Shown here piece by piece: positions 48,239-56,046 of a stretch of 64,000 bases of DNA; position 1 is the stretch's first letter, and each line of letters begins with the position of its first letter. This stretch comes from Actinomadura rubteroloni (GTDB taxonomy: Bacteria; Actinomycetota; Actinomycetes; Streptosporangiales; Streptosporangiaceae). The notes under the pieces were generated by a model. It did not search any database. It saw only the letters and a program-made list of their open reading frames with translations, and was not told the origin of the DNA. The DNA is taken from the NCBI RefSeq assembly GCF_002911665.1, contig NZ_MTBP01000002.1, forward strand, positions 1,736,001 through 1,800,000. Direction: 5' to 3'. The position numbers were made by a program, and so were the translations under genes.

Positions 48239-49026
48239 GCCCCGTCGCGAGCTGCCTGATGCTCAGCCGCGACCGGCTCGGCCCGGCCCGGCGCGCGATC
48301 GGCTGCTACCGGCGCCAGACGTACCCGCACCGCGAGCTGGTGATCGTGTCCCAGGGGACGGCCCGCTACCGGGCGGCGCTGGCGCGGTGCCTCGCCGAGG
48401 CCGACGTCCCGGACGCCCGGATCGTCCCCGCCGACCCCGCGCTGCGCCTCGGCGCGCTGCGCAACCTGGCCCTGGACGCGGCGCGCGGCGCGCTGGTGTG
48501 CGTGTGGGACGACGACGACTGCAGCCGTCCCGACCGCCTGCAACGCCAGGTGGAGCGGCTGGACGCGGGCGGGTTCGACGCGGTGTTCCTGTCGTCCTAC
48601 CTGCACCTGTCCGAGCCGGACCGGGTGCTGCGCTGGCTCGACCACCGGAACGTCCAAGATCCGCCGGAGCACCCGCTGCTGCCCGGGACGATGCTCATGC
48701 GCCGCGACGCGCGGTTCCGCTACCGCGAGACCGGACGGCACGAGCACCACGGCGAGGACTGGGCGCTCATGCTGGACCTGCGCGAGCGCGGACGCGTCCA
48801 CATCGCCGACGACCTCGCCCTGCTGTACCTCTACACGTTCCACGGGGGCAACACGTTCTCCCGCGACCACCACGAGCGGATGTGGCGCCGGTTCAGCCGC
48901 CCGTCGAGCGTCGTCGCCGCGCACGCCGGCGAGCTGCGCGCCGCGCTGGCGCGGTTCCCGGTGGCCCCGCCCGTGGACGTCCACGGCGCCGAGGGGTTCG
49001 TGTTCACGGCCAAGGCGGCGCGGTGA
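48235..49026 (+). CDS. Glycosyltransferase family 2
   Basis: The protein has 263 residues. The nucleotide-sugar binding domain opens with ASCLMLSRDRLGPARRAIGCYRRQTYPHRELVIVSQG, and the DxD-type motif is CVWDDDDCSRPDR (about 87-98). The acceptor domain is short and ends EDWALMLDLRERGRVH. The first 20 residues are consistent with a cytosolic inverting enzyme. It starts at GTG 48235 (GTGA overlap with the upstream stop) and is coupled to the GNAT gene downstream. Confidence 0.85.
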   Translation: MSPVASCLMLSRDRLGPARRAIGCYRRQTYPHRELVIVSQGTARYRAALARCLAEADVPDARIVPADPALRLGALRNLALDAARGALVCVWDDDDCSRPDRLQRQVERLDAGGFDAVFLSSYLHLSEPDRVLRWLDHRNVQDPPEHPLLPGTMLMRRDARFRYRETGRHEHHGEDWALMLDLRERGRVHIADDLALLYLYTFHGGNTFSRDHHERMWRRFSRPSSVVAAHAGELRAALARFPVAPPVDVHGAEGFVFTAKAAR

Positions 49027-49787
49027 CCGCGCGCGTGGTGACGTACGACGACCGTCCGGACCTGTGGACGCGCCTGCCGGAGCTGTTCGACGGCGTGTGG
49101 CCGGAGTACAACCTGCACGGCGACGTCATGTCCGGCGGCCGGTGGAAGCGGATGCACGACGACTTCGGCCGGTTCCAGCTCGTCCTGCACGACGCGGCGG
49201 CCGACGACGTCCTCGCCGCCGCCCGCGCGGTGCCGATCGCGTGGGACGGCGCCGACGCGACCCTCGGCACCGGCCTGGACGCCGCGATCGTCGCGAGCTT
49301 CGCCGCCCGCGACGCCGGGACGCCGCCGACGGCCCTGTGCGCGATCGGCATCGAGGTCCCGCCCCGGCACCGGCGCCGCGGCCTGGCCGGCCGGATGCTC
49401 GGCGAGCTGCGCGACCTCGCCCGGCAGCACGGGTTCGGCGCCGTGGTCGTCCCGGTTCGTCCGACCTGGAAGGAGCGCTATCCGCTGACGCCGATCGAGC
49501 GGTACGCGCGCTGGCGCCGCGACGACGGCACGCCGTTCGACCCGTGGATCCGCGCGCACGTGCGCGCCGGCGGGCGGATCGGGCCGGCGCTGCCGCGCTC
49601 GTCGCGGATCACCGGGACGGTCGCCGAGTGGCGGGCGTGGACCGGCCTGGCGTTCCCCGACGACGGCCCGTACGTCTTCCCGCACGGGCTCGCGCCGCTC
49701 CGCGTCGACCACGCCCGCGACGCCGGGGAGTACTGGGAGCCGAACGTGTGGGTCGTGCACCCGCTGGACGAAGGGAACGCGCCGTGA
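49023..49787 (+). CDS. GNAT-family N-acetyltransferase
   Basis: The protein has 254 residues. The acetyl-CoA-binding motif is GIEVPPRHRRRGLAGRMLGELRDLA (about 107-131), with the R-R-x-G-x-A pattern. The N-terminal YNLHGDVMSGGRWKRMHDDF region and the C-terminal tail (RSSRITGTVAEWRAWTGLAF) are typical of family members that act on bulky amines. The start GTG 49023 and stop overlap the neighbours (GTGA both sides). An amino sugar is a plausible substrate in this context. Confidence 0.82.
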   Translation: MTARVVTYDDRPDLWTRLPELFDGVWPEYNLHGDVMSGGRWKRMHDDFGRFQLVLHDAAADDVLAAARAVPIAWDGADATLGTGLDAAIVASFAARDAGTPPTALCAIGIEVPPRHRRRGLAGRMLGELRDLARQHGFGAVVVPVRPTWKERYPLTPIERYARWRRDDGTPFDPWIRAHVRAGGRIGPALPRSSRITGTVAEWRAWTGLAFPDDGPYVFPHGLAPLRVDHARDAGEYWEPNVWVVHPLDEGNAP

Positions 49788-51685
49788 CAGCGATCCGGTT
49801 GGCCGTCGTCGGATGCGGCGCGGTGACGCGGGAGTGCCATCTGCCGGCGCTCGCGCCGCCCGGCCCGTTCCGCGTGACGGCACTCGTGGACACCGATCTC
49901 GGGCACGCCCGCGCGGCGGCGGACGCCTGCCCGGGGCCGCCGCCGCTCGTCGCCGACGACCTCGGCGCGGTCGCGGACGCGTTCGACGCGGCACTCGTCG
50001 CGACGCCGCCCGCGAGCCACGTCGACCTCGCGCTCCGCCTGGCCGAGGCGGGCAAGCACGTCCTGGTGGAGAAGCCCGTGGCGTGCTCGGTCGCCGAGCT
50101 GGACCGGCTGCGCGGCCTCGACGGCCCGGTCGTGGTCGTCGCGCAGGTGCGCCGGCTGTTCCCGGCGGCGTCCTGGGTGCGGGCGACGCTGGCGGGCGGC
50201 GCGCTCGGACGGATCCGGCGCGTCCGCTGGGACGAGGGGATGCCGTTCGCCTGGCCCGTGACCAGCGCGTTCACCCTCGGTCCTGCCGCGTCCGGCGGCG
50301 GCGTGCTGCACGACCTCGGCCCGCACGTGCTCGACCTGCTCGACCTGTGGTTCGGCGCCCCGCCCACGCTCGTGTCGGTCGCGCACAACGCGTCCGGCGG
50401 CGTCGAGACCGAGGCCGAACTCGTCCTCGACGTCGCGGGCACGCCCGTGTCGGTCGCGCTGAGCCGGCTGCGGACGCTCGCCGGGGCCGTCCGCTTCGAG
50501 GGCACGCGCGGCACGCTGCGGGTCGACGCGCAGCGGGCCGCGCGGTACGTCCACCGGGACGCCGACGGCACCGTCGTGGCGGAGGGCGACGTCCCGGCCG
50601 ACCCGCCGGACACCCGCACCCGCGCCGGCCTGTTCCGGGAGCAGTTCGCCGAGTTCGCGCGGGCGATCGGCGGGCGCCCGACCCGGCTGCCCCGCCCGGA
50701 CGAGCTGCGGCCCGTCACCGAGCTGATCGAGCGGTGCCACCGCGTCCCGGCGGCGCGGCTGCCCCGGCCGTGGGCGCCCGCGCCCGCGCGCGTCGCCGTG
50801 ACCGGCGCGTACGGGTTCATCGGCGCGGCCGTCGTGGAGGCGTTCGCGGACGCGGGCCGCCCCGTCACCGCCGTCGGCCGCAGTCTCCCGGCGTTCGCGC
50901 GGCTCGCGCATCTGGACGTCGTCCGCGCCGTGCGGGACGTCCGCGACCCCGGCGGGGCGTTCGACGGCTGCGACGTCGTCGTCCACGCCGCGTACGGCAA
51001 CGCGGGCTCCGAGGACGAACGGTGGTCGGTCACCGTGGACGGCACGGCGGCCGTCGTCGCGGCGGCGCGGGCCGCCGGGGTGCGGCGGCTGGTCCTGATC
51101 GGCAGCATGGCCGTGTACCGGTCGGCGGCCGTGCTGGACGAGACGTGCCCCCGCATCGACCCCGGCCCGGACGACCGGAGCTACGCGGCGCAGAAACTGG
51201 CCGCCGAGCGCGCCGCGTTCGACGGCGCGGACGGCATGGAGGTCGTCTGCCTGCACCCCGGCGTGGTCTACGGCCCGTGGGGGCCGAATTGGACGGTCAA
51301 GGCGCTCGCGAAGCTGCGCGCCGACGATCGCGGCCTGCCGAGCGGCGAGGGCGGCGGGATCTGCAACGCCGTCCACGTCCACGACGTCGCGGCGGCGACG
51401 GTGTTCCTGAGCGCTTTGGACGCCCCCGCCGCGTCCTATCTGCTGCGCGGCCCCGACGCCCCGACATGGGGACGGTTCTACGACCGCTACCGCGCGATGC
51501 TGGGCCGTCCCGCGCACGGCGCCGCCGACGACCCCGCGTGGCCGGACCGGCTGCGCCGCTTCTACGCCGACCCGACCGTCATCGACACCGCCCGGCTGCG
51601 CGCGGCGGGCTTCACTCCCCGCACGGACCTCGCGGCGGGCATGGCGCAGGTGGCGGACTGGGCGGCGTGGGCGGGGCTGCGGTGA
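49784..51685 (+). CDS. Bifunctional fusion: Gfo/Idh/MocA oxidoreductase plus NAD-dependent epimerase/dehydratase
   Basis: The protein has 633 residues. Residues 1-320 are a Gfo/Idh/MocA enzyme: Rossmann VVGCGAVTRECHLPAL, catalytic motif EKP at 96-98, and GGGVLHDLGPHVLDLLDLW (171-189). Residues 335-633 are an extended SDR of the sugar-epimerase type: TGAYGFIGAAVVEAF (340-354), catalytic Ser441 and Y467-x3-K471. The first half resembles inositol/sugar-2-dehydrogenases and the second half nucleotide-sugar epimerases. Fusion would let a ketone intermediate pass between two NAD(P) domains. GTG 49784 overlaps the upstream stop. Confidence 0.88.
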   Translation: MTAIRLAVVGCGAVTRECHLPALAPPGPFRVTALVDTDLGHARAAADACPGPPPLVADDLGAVADAFDAALVATPPASHVDLALRLAEAGKHVLVEKPVACSVAELDRLRGLDGPVVVVAQVRRLFPAASWVRATLAGGALGRIRRVRWDEGMPFAWPVTSAFTLGPAASGGGVLHDLGPHVLDLLDLWFGAPPTLVSVAHNASGGVETEAELVLDVAGTPVSVALSRLRTLAGAVRFEGTRGTLRVDAQRAARYVHRDADGTVVAEGDVPADPPDTRTRAGLFREQFAEFARAIGGRPTRLPRPDELRPVTELIERCHRVPAARLPRPWAPAPARVAVTGAYGFIGAAVVEAFADAGRPVTAVGRSLPAFARLAHLDVVRAVRDVRDPGGAFDGCDVVVHAAYGNAGSEDERWSVTVDGTAAVVAAARAAGVRRLVLIGSMAVYRSAAVLDETCPRIDPGPDDRSYAAQKLAAERAAFDGADGMEVVCLHPGVVYGPWGPNWTVKALAKLRADDRGLPSGEGGGICNAVHVHDVAAATVFLSALDAPAASYLLRGPDAPTWGRFYDRYRAMLGRPAHGAADDPAWPDRLRRFYADPTVIDTARLRAAGFTPRTDLAAGMAQVADWAAWAGLR

Positions 51686-53256
51686 TCCGGCGGGACGGCG
51701 TCGCGCTGACCGCGTCCGTGCTGACCCATCCGCGCCGGGCCGCGCTCGCCCGGCGCCTCGCCGACCACGACGCGGTGTTCACGCTGACCCCGGACCCGGA
51801 CCCGGACGGCTCGCCGACCGCGCTGCGCACCGCGCTCGCCGCCTGGTCGTCCGTGCCCCCGGAGGCGACGCACCACCTCGTCGTCCAGGACGACATGATC
51901 CTCGCGGACGGCTTCCTCGACCGGGCCGTGCGGGCGGCGGCGGCGCTCCCGGACGCGGCGCTGTCGTTCTTCACCCTGTGGGACTCGCGCAACGCGGGCG
52001 CGGTGCGGCTCGGCGCGCTCGCCGGGGTGCGCTGGGCCGCCGCCGCGGGCGAGTACGCCCCGAGCGCGGCGGTGCTGCTGCCGCGTCGGGTCGCCGCCGG
52101 GTTCACCGCGTTCGCCGCCGGACGCGCCGGCGCCTGGCCCGACGACATCCTGCTGCACCAGTACCTGCGCCGCGCCGGGACGGCCCGGTTCGTCGCCGTC
52201 CCGAACGCCGTCGAGCACGCCGATCCGGCCAGCCTCGCGGGCAACCGCTGGCGCGGGCCGCGCCGCTCGGCGTGCTGGCTCCCGGCCGACCCGGCGGCGA
52301 AGTCGGAGGAGTCGCGGATCGAGGGCATGTCCGCGCTGCCGTTCATCAAGTACGGCAAGGCGCTGTGCTCGGTGCGGGTCGACGCCACGCGGTGGCACGA
52401 CGTCCCGACCGAGCGGTACCTCGCCGGGCTGGGCGTCGCGGTGCCCGCCGGCCCGCCGGGGATCGAGCGGGAGGTGTGGCTGACCGGCTTCGCGCTCGGC
52501 GCGGCGGCCCGCGCGGACCGGTCCGCCGTGGTGACGGGCCGGGCCGTCCCCGACTCCGGCGTCGTCGCCGCCGCTCTCGCGAGCATCGGCCCCGGCGGGC
52601 TCTGCCACCACCGCTCGGCCGAGGACATCGCCGAGCTGCGCGCACCGCTGGCCGCGATCGCCCGGCGGGGCCTGGACGCGGGCGCCGAGCACCGGCCCCG
52701 GCGCGCTCCCGCGCGCACCGGCGTAACGGTCGTCGGCGACGCGCCGCTGCGGGAGTTCGTCGCGCGCGGGCTGCGCGACCACGGCCGGGGCCCGGGCGGA
52801 CCGGCGGTCGTCGACCTGACCTCGGCGCCGTCCGGCACGATCACGCTGACCCGTCCCGGCCGCGCGCCCGAGGTGATCGGCGTCGGCGACCTCTACGGTC
52901 CGGGCTGCCCGCCGGCGTCGCCGTTCGGCGCGGTCGTGTTCGCCGCCGCGATGGGCGTCCCGCACACGGTCACCGCCGATCCGGGCGCGCTCGTCCGGCC
53001 GCTGCACACCGAGGACCTGGTCACGGCGCTGAACCGGATCCTCGGCGGCGATCCGGCCGTCCCGGACCCGCCGGCGCTCCGGCTGGACACGGTCGTCCGG
53101 GCCGTCCGGGAGGCGGTGCGGCCGGTCCCGGTGACGTTCGCGTCCGGCGCGTCCGACGCCGGGACGCCGCCGGACGGCCTGTCGTTCGGGCTGCGCACGT
53201 ACGCGCAGTGGCTCGCCTACGAGTACTCCCCGGCCTTCCCGGACGCCACGCCGTGA
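51682..53256 (+). CDS. Unrecognised two-part protein: glycosyltransferase-like N-half, Rossmann-like C-half
   Basis: The protein has 524 residues. Residues about 1-200 resemble a family 2-type glycosyltransferase (HHLVVQDDMILADGFLDRAVRA with D-D-M as metal motif; PDDILLHQYLRR). Residues about 330-500 form a Rossmann-like domain (GVTVVGDAPLREFVARGL; GDLYGPG; RPLHTEDLVTALN) similar to nucleotide-sugar epimerases but without a clear Tyr/Lys pair. A linker of about 130 residues lacks features I recognise. It is coupled to the fusion gene upstream. Function cannot be stated; it probably acts on the same intermediate. Confidence 0.7.
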   Translation: MIRRDGVALTASVLTHPRRAALARRLADHDAVFTLTPDPDPDGSPTALRTALAAWSSVPPEATHHLVVQDDMILADGFLDRAVRAAAALPDAALSFFTLWDSRNAGAVRLGALAGVRWAAAAGEYAPSAAVLLPRRVAAGFTAFAAGRAGAWPDDILLHQYLRRAGTARFVAVPNAVEHADPASLAGNRWRGPRRSACWLPADPAAKSEESRIEGMSALPFIKYGKALCSVRVDATRWHDVPTERYLAGLGVAVPAGPPGIEREVWLTGFALGAAARADRSAVVTGRAVPDSGVVAAALASIGPGGLCHHRSAEDIAELRAPLAAIARRGLDAGAEHRPRRAPARTGVTVVGDAPLREFVARGLRDHGRGPGGPAVVDLTSAPSGTITLTRPGRAPEVIGVGDLYGPGCPPASPFGAVVFAAAMGVPHTVTADPGALVRPLHTEDLVTALNRILGGDPAVPDPPALRLDTVVRAVREAVRPVPVTFASGASDAGTPPDGLSFGLRTYAQWLAYEYSPAFPDATP

Positions 53257-54170
53257 CGGGGCGCCGCCGCCTCGACCACCAGCGTCCGCGCGCCCGGCAC
53301 CTCGGCGGCGAACCGCTCGTCCAGGACGCGCGCCACCGGCCCGGCGTCCGCCCGCGCGCACACGCCGACCAGTGCCCCGCCGCCGCCCGCGCCGGTCACC
53401 TTCAGCCGGACGCGCGCCATCTCCCAGGCCAGCGCGCGGATCCGCTCCAGCCGCGGCGTCGACATCCGCTGGCAGTCGCGCATGACCGTGTGCGCGGTCT
53501 CGATGCCGTCGGCGAGCGCGGCGAGGTCGCGCCGTCCGATCGCCCGCCACACCGCGTCGCCTGCCGCGTCGGCGGTGCGGACGTACCGCGCGAGCCCCGG
53601 ATCCCGCGCGGCGACCTGGTCCCGGACGAACCGGATGTGGTCCCGGGTGTCCTTGCTGGTGCCCGAGTCCACGACCAGGACCACCCATTCCGCCGGGAAC
53701 GCGACATGCCCGGCCTGCGCGGGCAAGCCCTCCGCGCGCCCTCGAAGCAGCGTGACGCCGCCGAGCGCGATGGCCAGATGGTCCATCCCGCCGCCGTTGA
53801 AGATCGCGAACTCGAACTCGTACGCCCAGCGGACCAGCGTCGCGGCGTCCACCCACTGGGCCGCGAACGCCTCGAACAGGCCGAGGATCAGCGCGGTGGA
53901 CGACGAGAGCCCGCCCGCCAGGGGCGCCCGGCCGCACGCCCACGTCGCGGGCGGCGCGGCGTCCAGGCCGGGAAGGCGCGTGCGCAGGAAGTCCCAGATC
54001 TGGCCCGCCCACGGCTGGACGGGGATCCGGCCCGGCGCGTCCGGGTCCGGGGCGCCGATCCGGACGACCGTGCACAGGTCGAGGGCCACGCACACCGAAC
54101 GGCCGCCGAGCCAGTCCAGGTCCTCGCCCGCCAGGCACGCCCGGACGGGTTGAGCGGACGCGCGACCCAC
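53217..54170 (-). CDS. GHMP kinase (galactokinase/heptose-kinase-like)
   Basis: The protein has 317 residues. The N-terminal VRACLAGEDLDWLGG is the substrate-binding signature of sugar kinases, PLAGGLSSSTALILG (83-97) is the ATP-binding loop, and KVTGAGGGGALVG is motif 3. This matches GHMP kinases acting on sugars such as galactose, fucose or heptose 7-phosphate. GTG 54170 follows GGGAGGTCAC. The 3' end overlaps the opposite operon's last gene by 40 bases; divergently it faces the DLH-sulfotransferase gene. It could supply a phosphorylated sugar for the neighbouring pathway. Confidence 0.87.
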   Translation of the reverse strand: MGRASAQPVRACLAGEDLDWLGGRSVCVALDLCTVVRIGAPDPDAPGRIPVQPWAGQIWDFLRTRLPGLDAAPPATWACGRAPLAGGLSSSTALILGLFEAFAAQWVDAATLVRWAYEFEFAIFNGGGMDHLAIALGGVTLLRGRAEGLPAQAGHVAFPAEWVVLVVDSGTSKDTRDHIRFVRDQVAARDPGLARYVRTADAAGDAVWRAIGRRDLAALADGIETAHTVMRDCQRMSTPRLERIRALAWEMARVRLKVTGAGGGGALVGVCARADAGPVARVLDERFAAEVPGARTLVVEAAAPRHGVASGKAGEYS

Positions 54171-54217
54171 GTGACCTCCCAGCGGCGTGAACACCCGAAC
54201 CAGGAGAACAGCTAGAA

Positions 54218-55954
54218 ATGACGGTGGAATCACGAACGTCCAAAATCGCCTATCCGAGCAACGGCGGCACCGCCCACGGGTATCTCGCCCTGCCGCCGTC
54301 CGGGTCCGGGCCCGGCGTGGTCGTGATCCAGGAGTGGTGGGGGCTGACCAGCCACATCGTGGACGTCGCGCACCGCCTCGCCGCCGCCGGGTTCGTCGCG
54401 CTCGCCCCCGACCTGTACGGCGGGACGACCACGCACGACGTCGCCGAGGCCGACCGGCTGATGCGCGCACTCCCCGTGGAACGGGCGGCGGCCGACCTCG
54501 GCGGCGCGGTCGACCACCTGCTCGGCCTGGACGCCGTCACGGGCGACGCGGTCGGCGCGGTCGGCTTCTGCATGGGCGGCGGGTTCGTGCTGACGCTCGC
54601 CGCGCAGCAGGGCCCGCGCGTCGGGGCCGTCGTCACGTTCTACGGCGTGCTCGACGGACGTCCGGACTTCACCGGGCTCACCGCGCCCGTCCTCGGCCAC
54701 TTCGGCAGGCTCGACACGACGCCGTCCCCGGCCGGGGCGCGGCGCCTGGCCGACCGCCTCGCCGCCGCGTCCGGACGGCGGCCGGACGTCCGCTTCTACC
54801 CGGCCGACCACGCGTTCTTCAACGACGAGAACCCGATGGGCGCCTACGACGCCGACGCGGCACGGCAGGCGTGGGCGGCCACGCTGACGTTCCTGCGCGC
54901 CCACCTTCGCACCGCGCCCCCGCGCGAGCTGCGCACCGCGCCCGGCGACCGGACGCTCGCGACGGCGAGCCGGGTCGTCGCGCGCCGCCCCCGGCTGCCG
55001 TTCGACTGGGCCGAGGCCGACGACTTCACGCTCGCCGAACCGCTGCCGCTGCGCCGCGTCCCGGCGGACAAGCTCCTGCCGTACGCGTTCGACCTCGACG
55101 CCCGCGAACTTGTGCTCACCTTCCACGCGGACGTCGGGGCGGCGGCCCGCGAACCGTTCCTCTACGTCGAACAGCGGACGAACGCCCGCTACGTCGTGCG
55201 GGTGCCGTTCGAGCACCTGGACCGCGCCTTCGGGCCGCCCGACCCCGCCGCCGCGCCCATCCTGATCTTCTCCATCGGCCGGACGGGCTCGACGCTGCTG
55301 AACGCGCTCCTCGGGTGCGCGACGTCGCGCGCCTACTCCGAGCCCGACGCGGTGACGCAACTGGCCTTGCGCCGTCCCGAATTCGCCGCGCTGGGCACGG
55401 CGACCCACCGGAACCTGGCCTGGCACGCGCTTTCGGCCCTGCTCCCGTCCGGCGGCGGGTGCGCCGTCAAGTTCCGCTCCCAGGCCGCGCGGGCGATGCC
55501 GGACGTCCTCGACGCGTTCCCGTCCGCCCGCTTCATCTACCTGCTGCGCGAGCGCCGGGCCTGGGGCCGTTCGGTCCACCGCGCCTTCCCGGGCACGGAC
55601 AGCGACGAAGCCGCGCGCGAACTCCTCGACGGCGTCCGCAGCCTGGCCTTGATGCGCTCCGCCGATGTGGAAAGCCACGTCGTCCACTACGAAGATCTCG
55701 TGGCCGCCCCGGAGCACGTCGTGGCCCAGCTCCTCGGCACCCCGGACCTGTCCCCCGAGACCACCGCCCGGATCACCGCGGTCATGGCCCGCGACGCCCA
55801 GGCCGGGAGCGAGATCGGACGCACGTCCGCCGCCCCCGAACCCCGGGGAGAGCGCCGCTGGCTGGCCGACTTCGACGCGGCGTGGGCGAAGATCCGCCCC
55901 GCGCACCTGATCGACCGGCACTGCCCCCGCCTGGAAGCCGGGGGTGCGGCTTAG
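54218..55954 (+). CDS. Dienelactone hydrolase-sulfotransferase fusion protein
   Basis: The protein has 578 residues. Residues 1-235 are a dienelactone hydrolase with the triad Cys118 (GFCMGGG), Asp166 (FGRLD) and His198 (ADHAFF), plus the conserved Glu of QEWWG. Residues 345-575 are a sulfotransferase: IFSIGRTGSTLLNALLG with PAPS loop 354-359 and FIYLLRERRAWGRSVHRAF carrying the 3'-phosphate residues. A 100-residue beta-rich linker joins them. I know of no standard enzyme with this order. It could cleave an ester/lactone and sulfate the freed hydroxyl, or the halves could be independent. ATG 54218 follows GGAGAACAGC. Confidence 0.85.
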   Translation: MTVESRTSKIAYPSNGGTAHGYLALPPSGSGPGVVVIQEWWGLTSHIVDVAHRLAAAGFVALAPDLYGGTTTHDVAEADRLMRALPVERAAADLGGAVDHLLGLDAVTGDAVGAVGFCMGGGFVLTLAAQQGPRVGAVVTFYGVLDGRPDFTGLTAPVLGHFGRLDTTPSPAGARRLADRLAAASGRRPDVRFYPADHAFFNDENPMGAYDADAARQAWAATLTFLRAHLRTAPPRELRTAPGDRTLATASRVVARRPRLPFDWAEADDFTLAEPLPLRRVPADKLLPYAFDLDARELVLTFHADVGAAAREPFLYVEQRTNARYVVRVPFEHLDRAFGPPDPAAAPILIFSIGRTGSTLLNALLGCATSRAYSEPDAVTQLALRRPEFAALGTATHRNLAWHALSALLPSGGGCAVKFRSQAARAMPDVLDAFPSARFIYLLRERRAWGRSVHRAFPGTDSDEAARELLDGVRSLALMRSADVESHVVHYEDLVAAPEHVVAQLLGTPDLSPETTARITAVMARDAQAGSEIGRTSAAPEPRGERRWLADFDAAWAKIRPAHLIDRHCPRLEAGGAA

Positions 55955-56003
55955 ATCACCTCGCGCGGCATTGACGACCGTGCACGGGTGCAACAAGATC
56001 AGT

Positions 56004-56040
56004 TCCCAATCTTTCCTACTCGTAAAGACGGAAATTGGGA
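56004..56040 (+). other. Hairpin-forming inverted repeat just upstream of the cutinase-like gene
   Basis: TCCCAAT (56004-56010) and ATTGGGA (56034-56040) are perfect arms, extended by TTTCC and GGAAA inward. The right arm overlaps the ribosome site of the gene at 56047. It may be an mRNA structure or protein-binding site affecting translation of the secreted enzyme. Confidence 0.45.
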
Positions 56041-56046
56041 GTTCAC

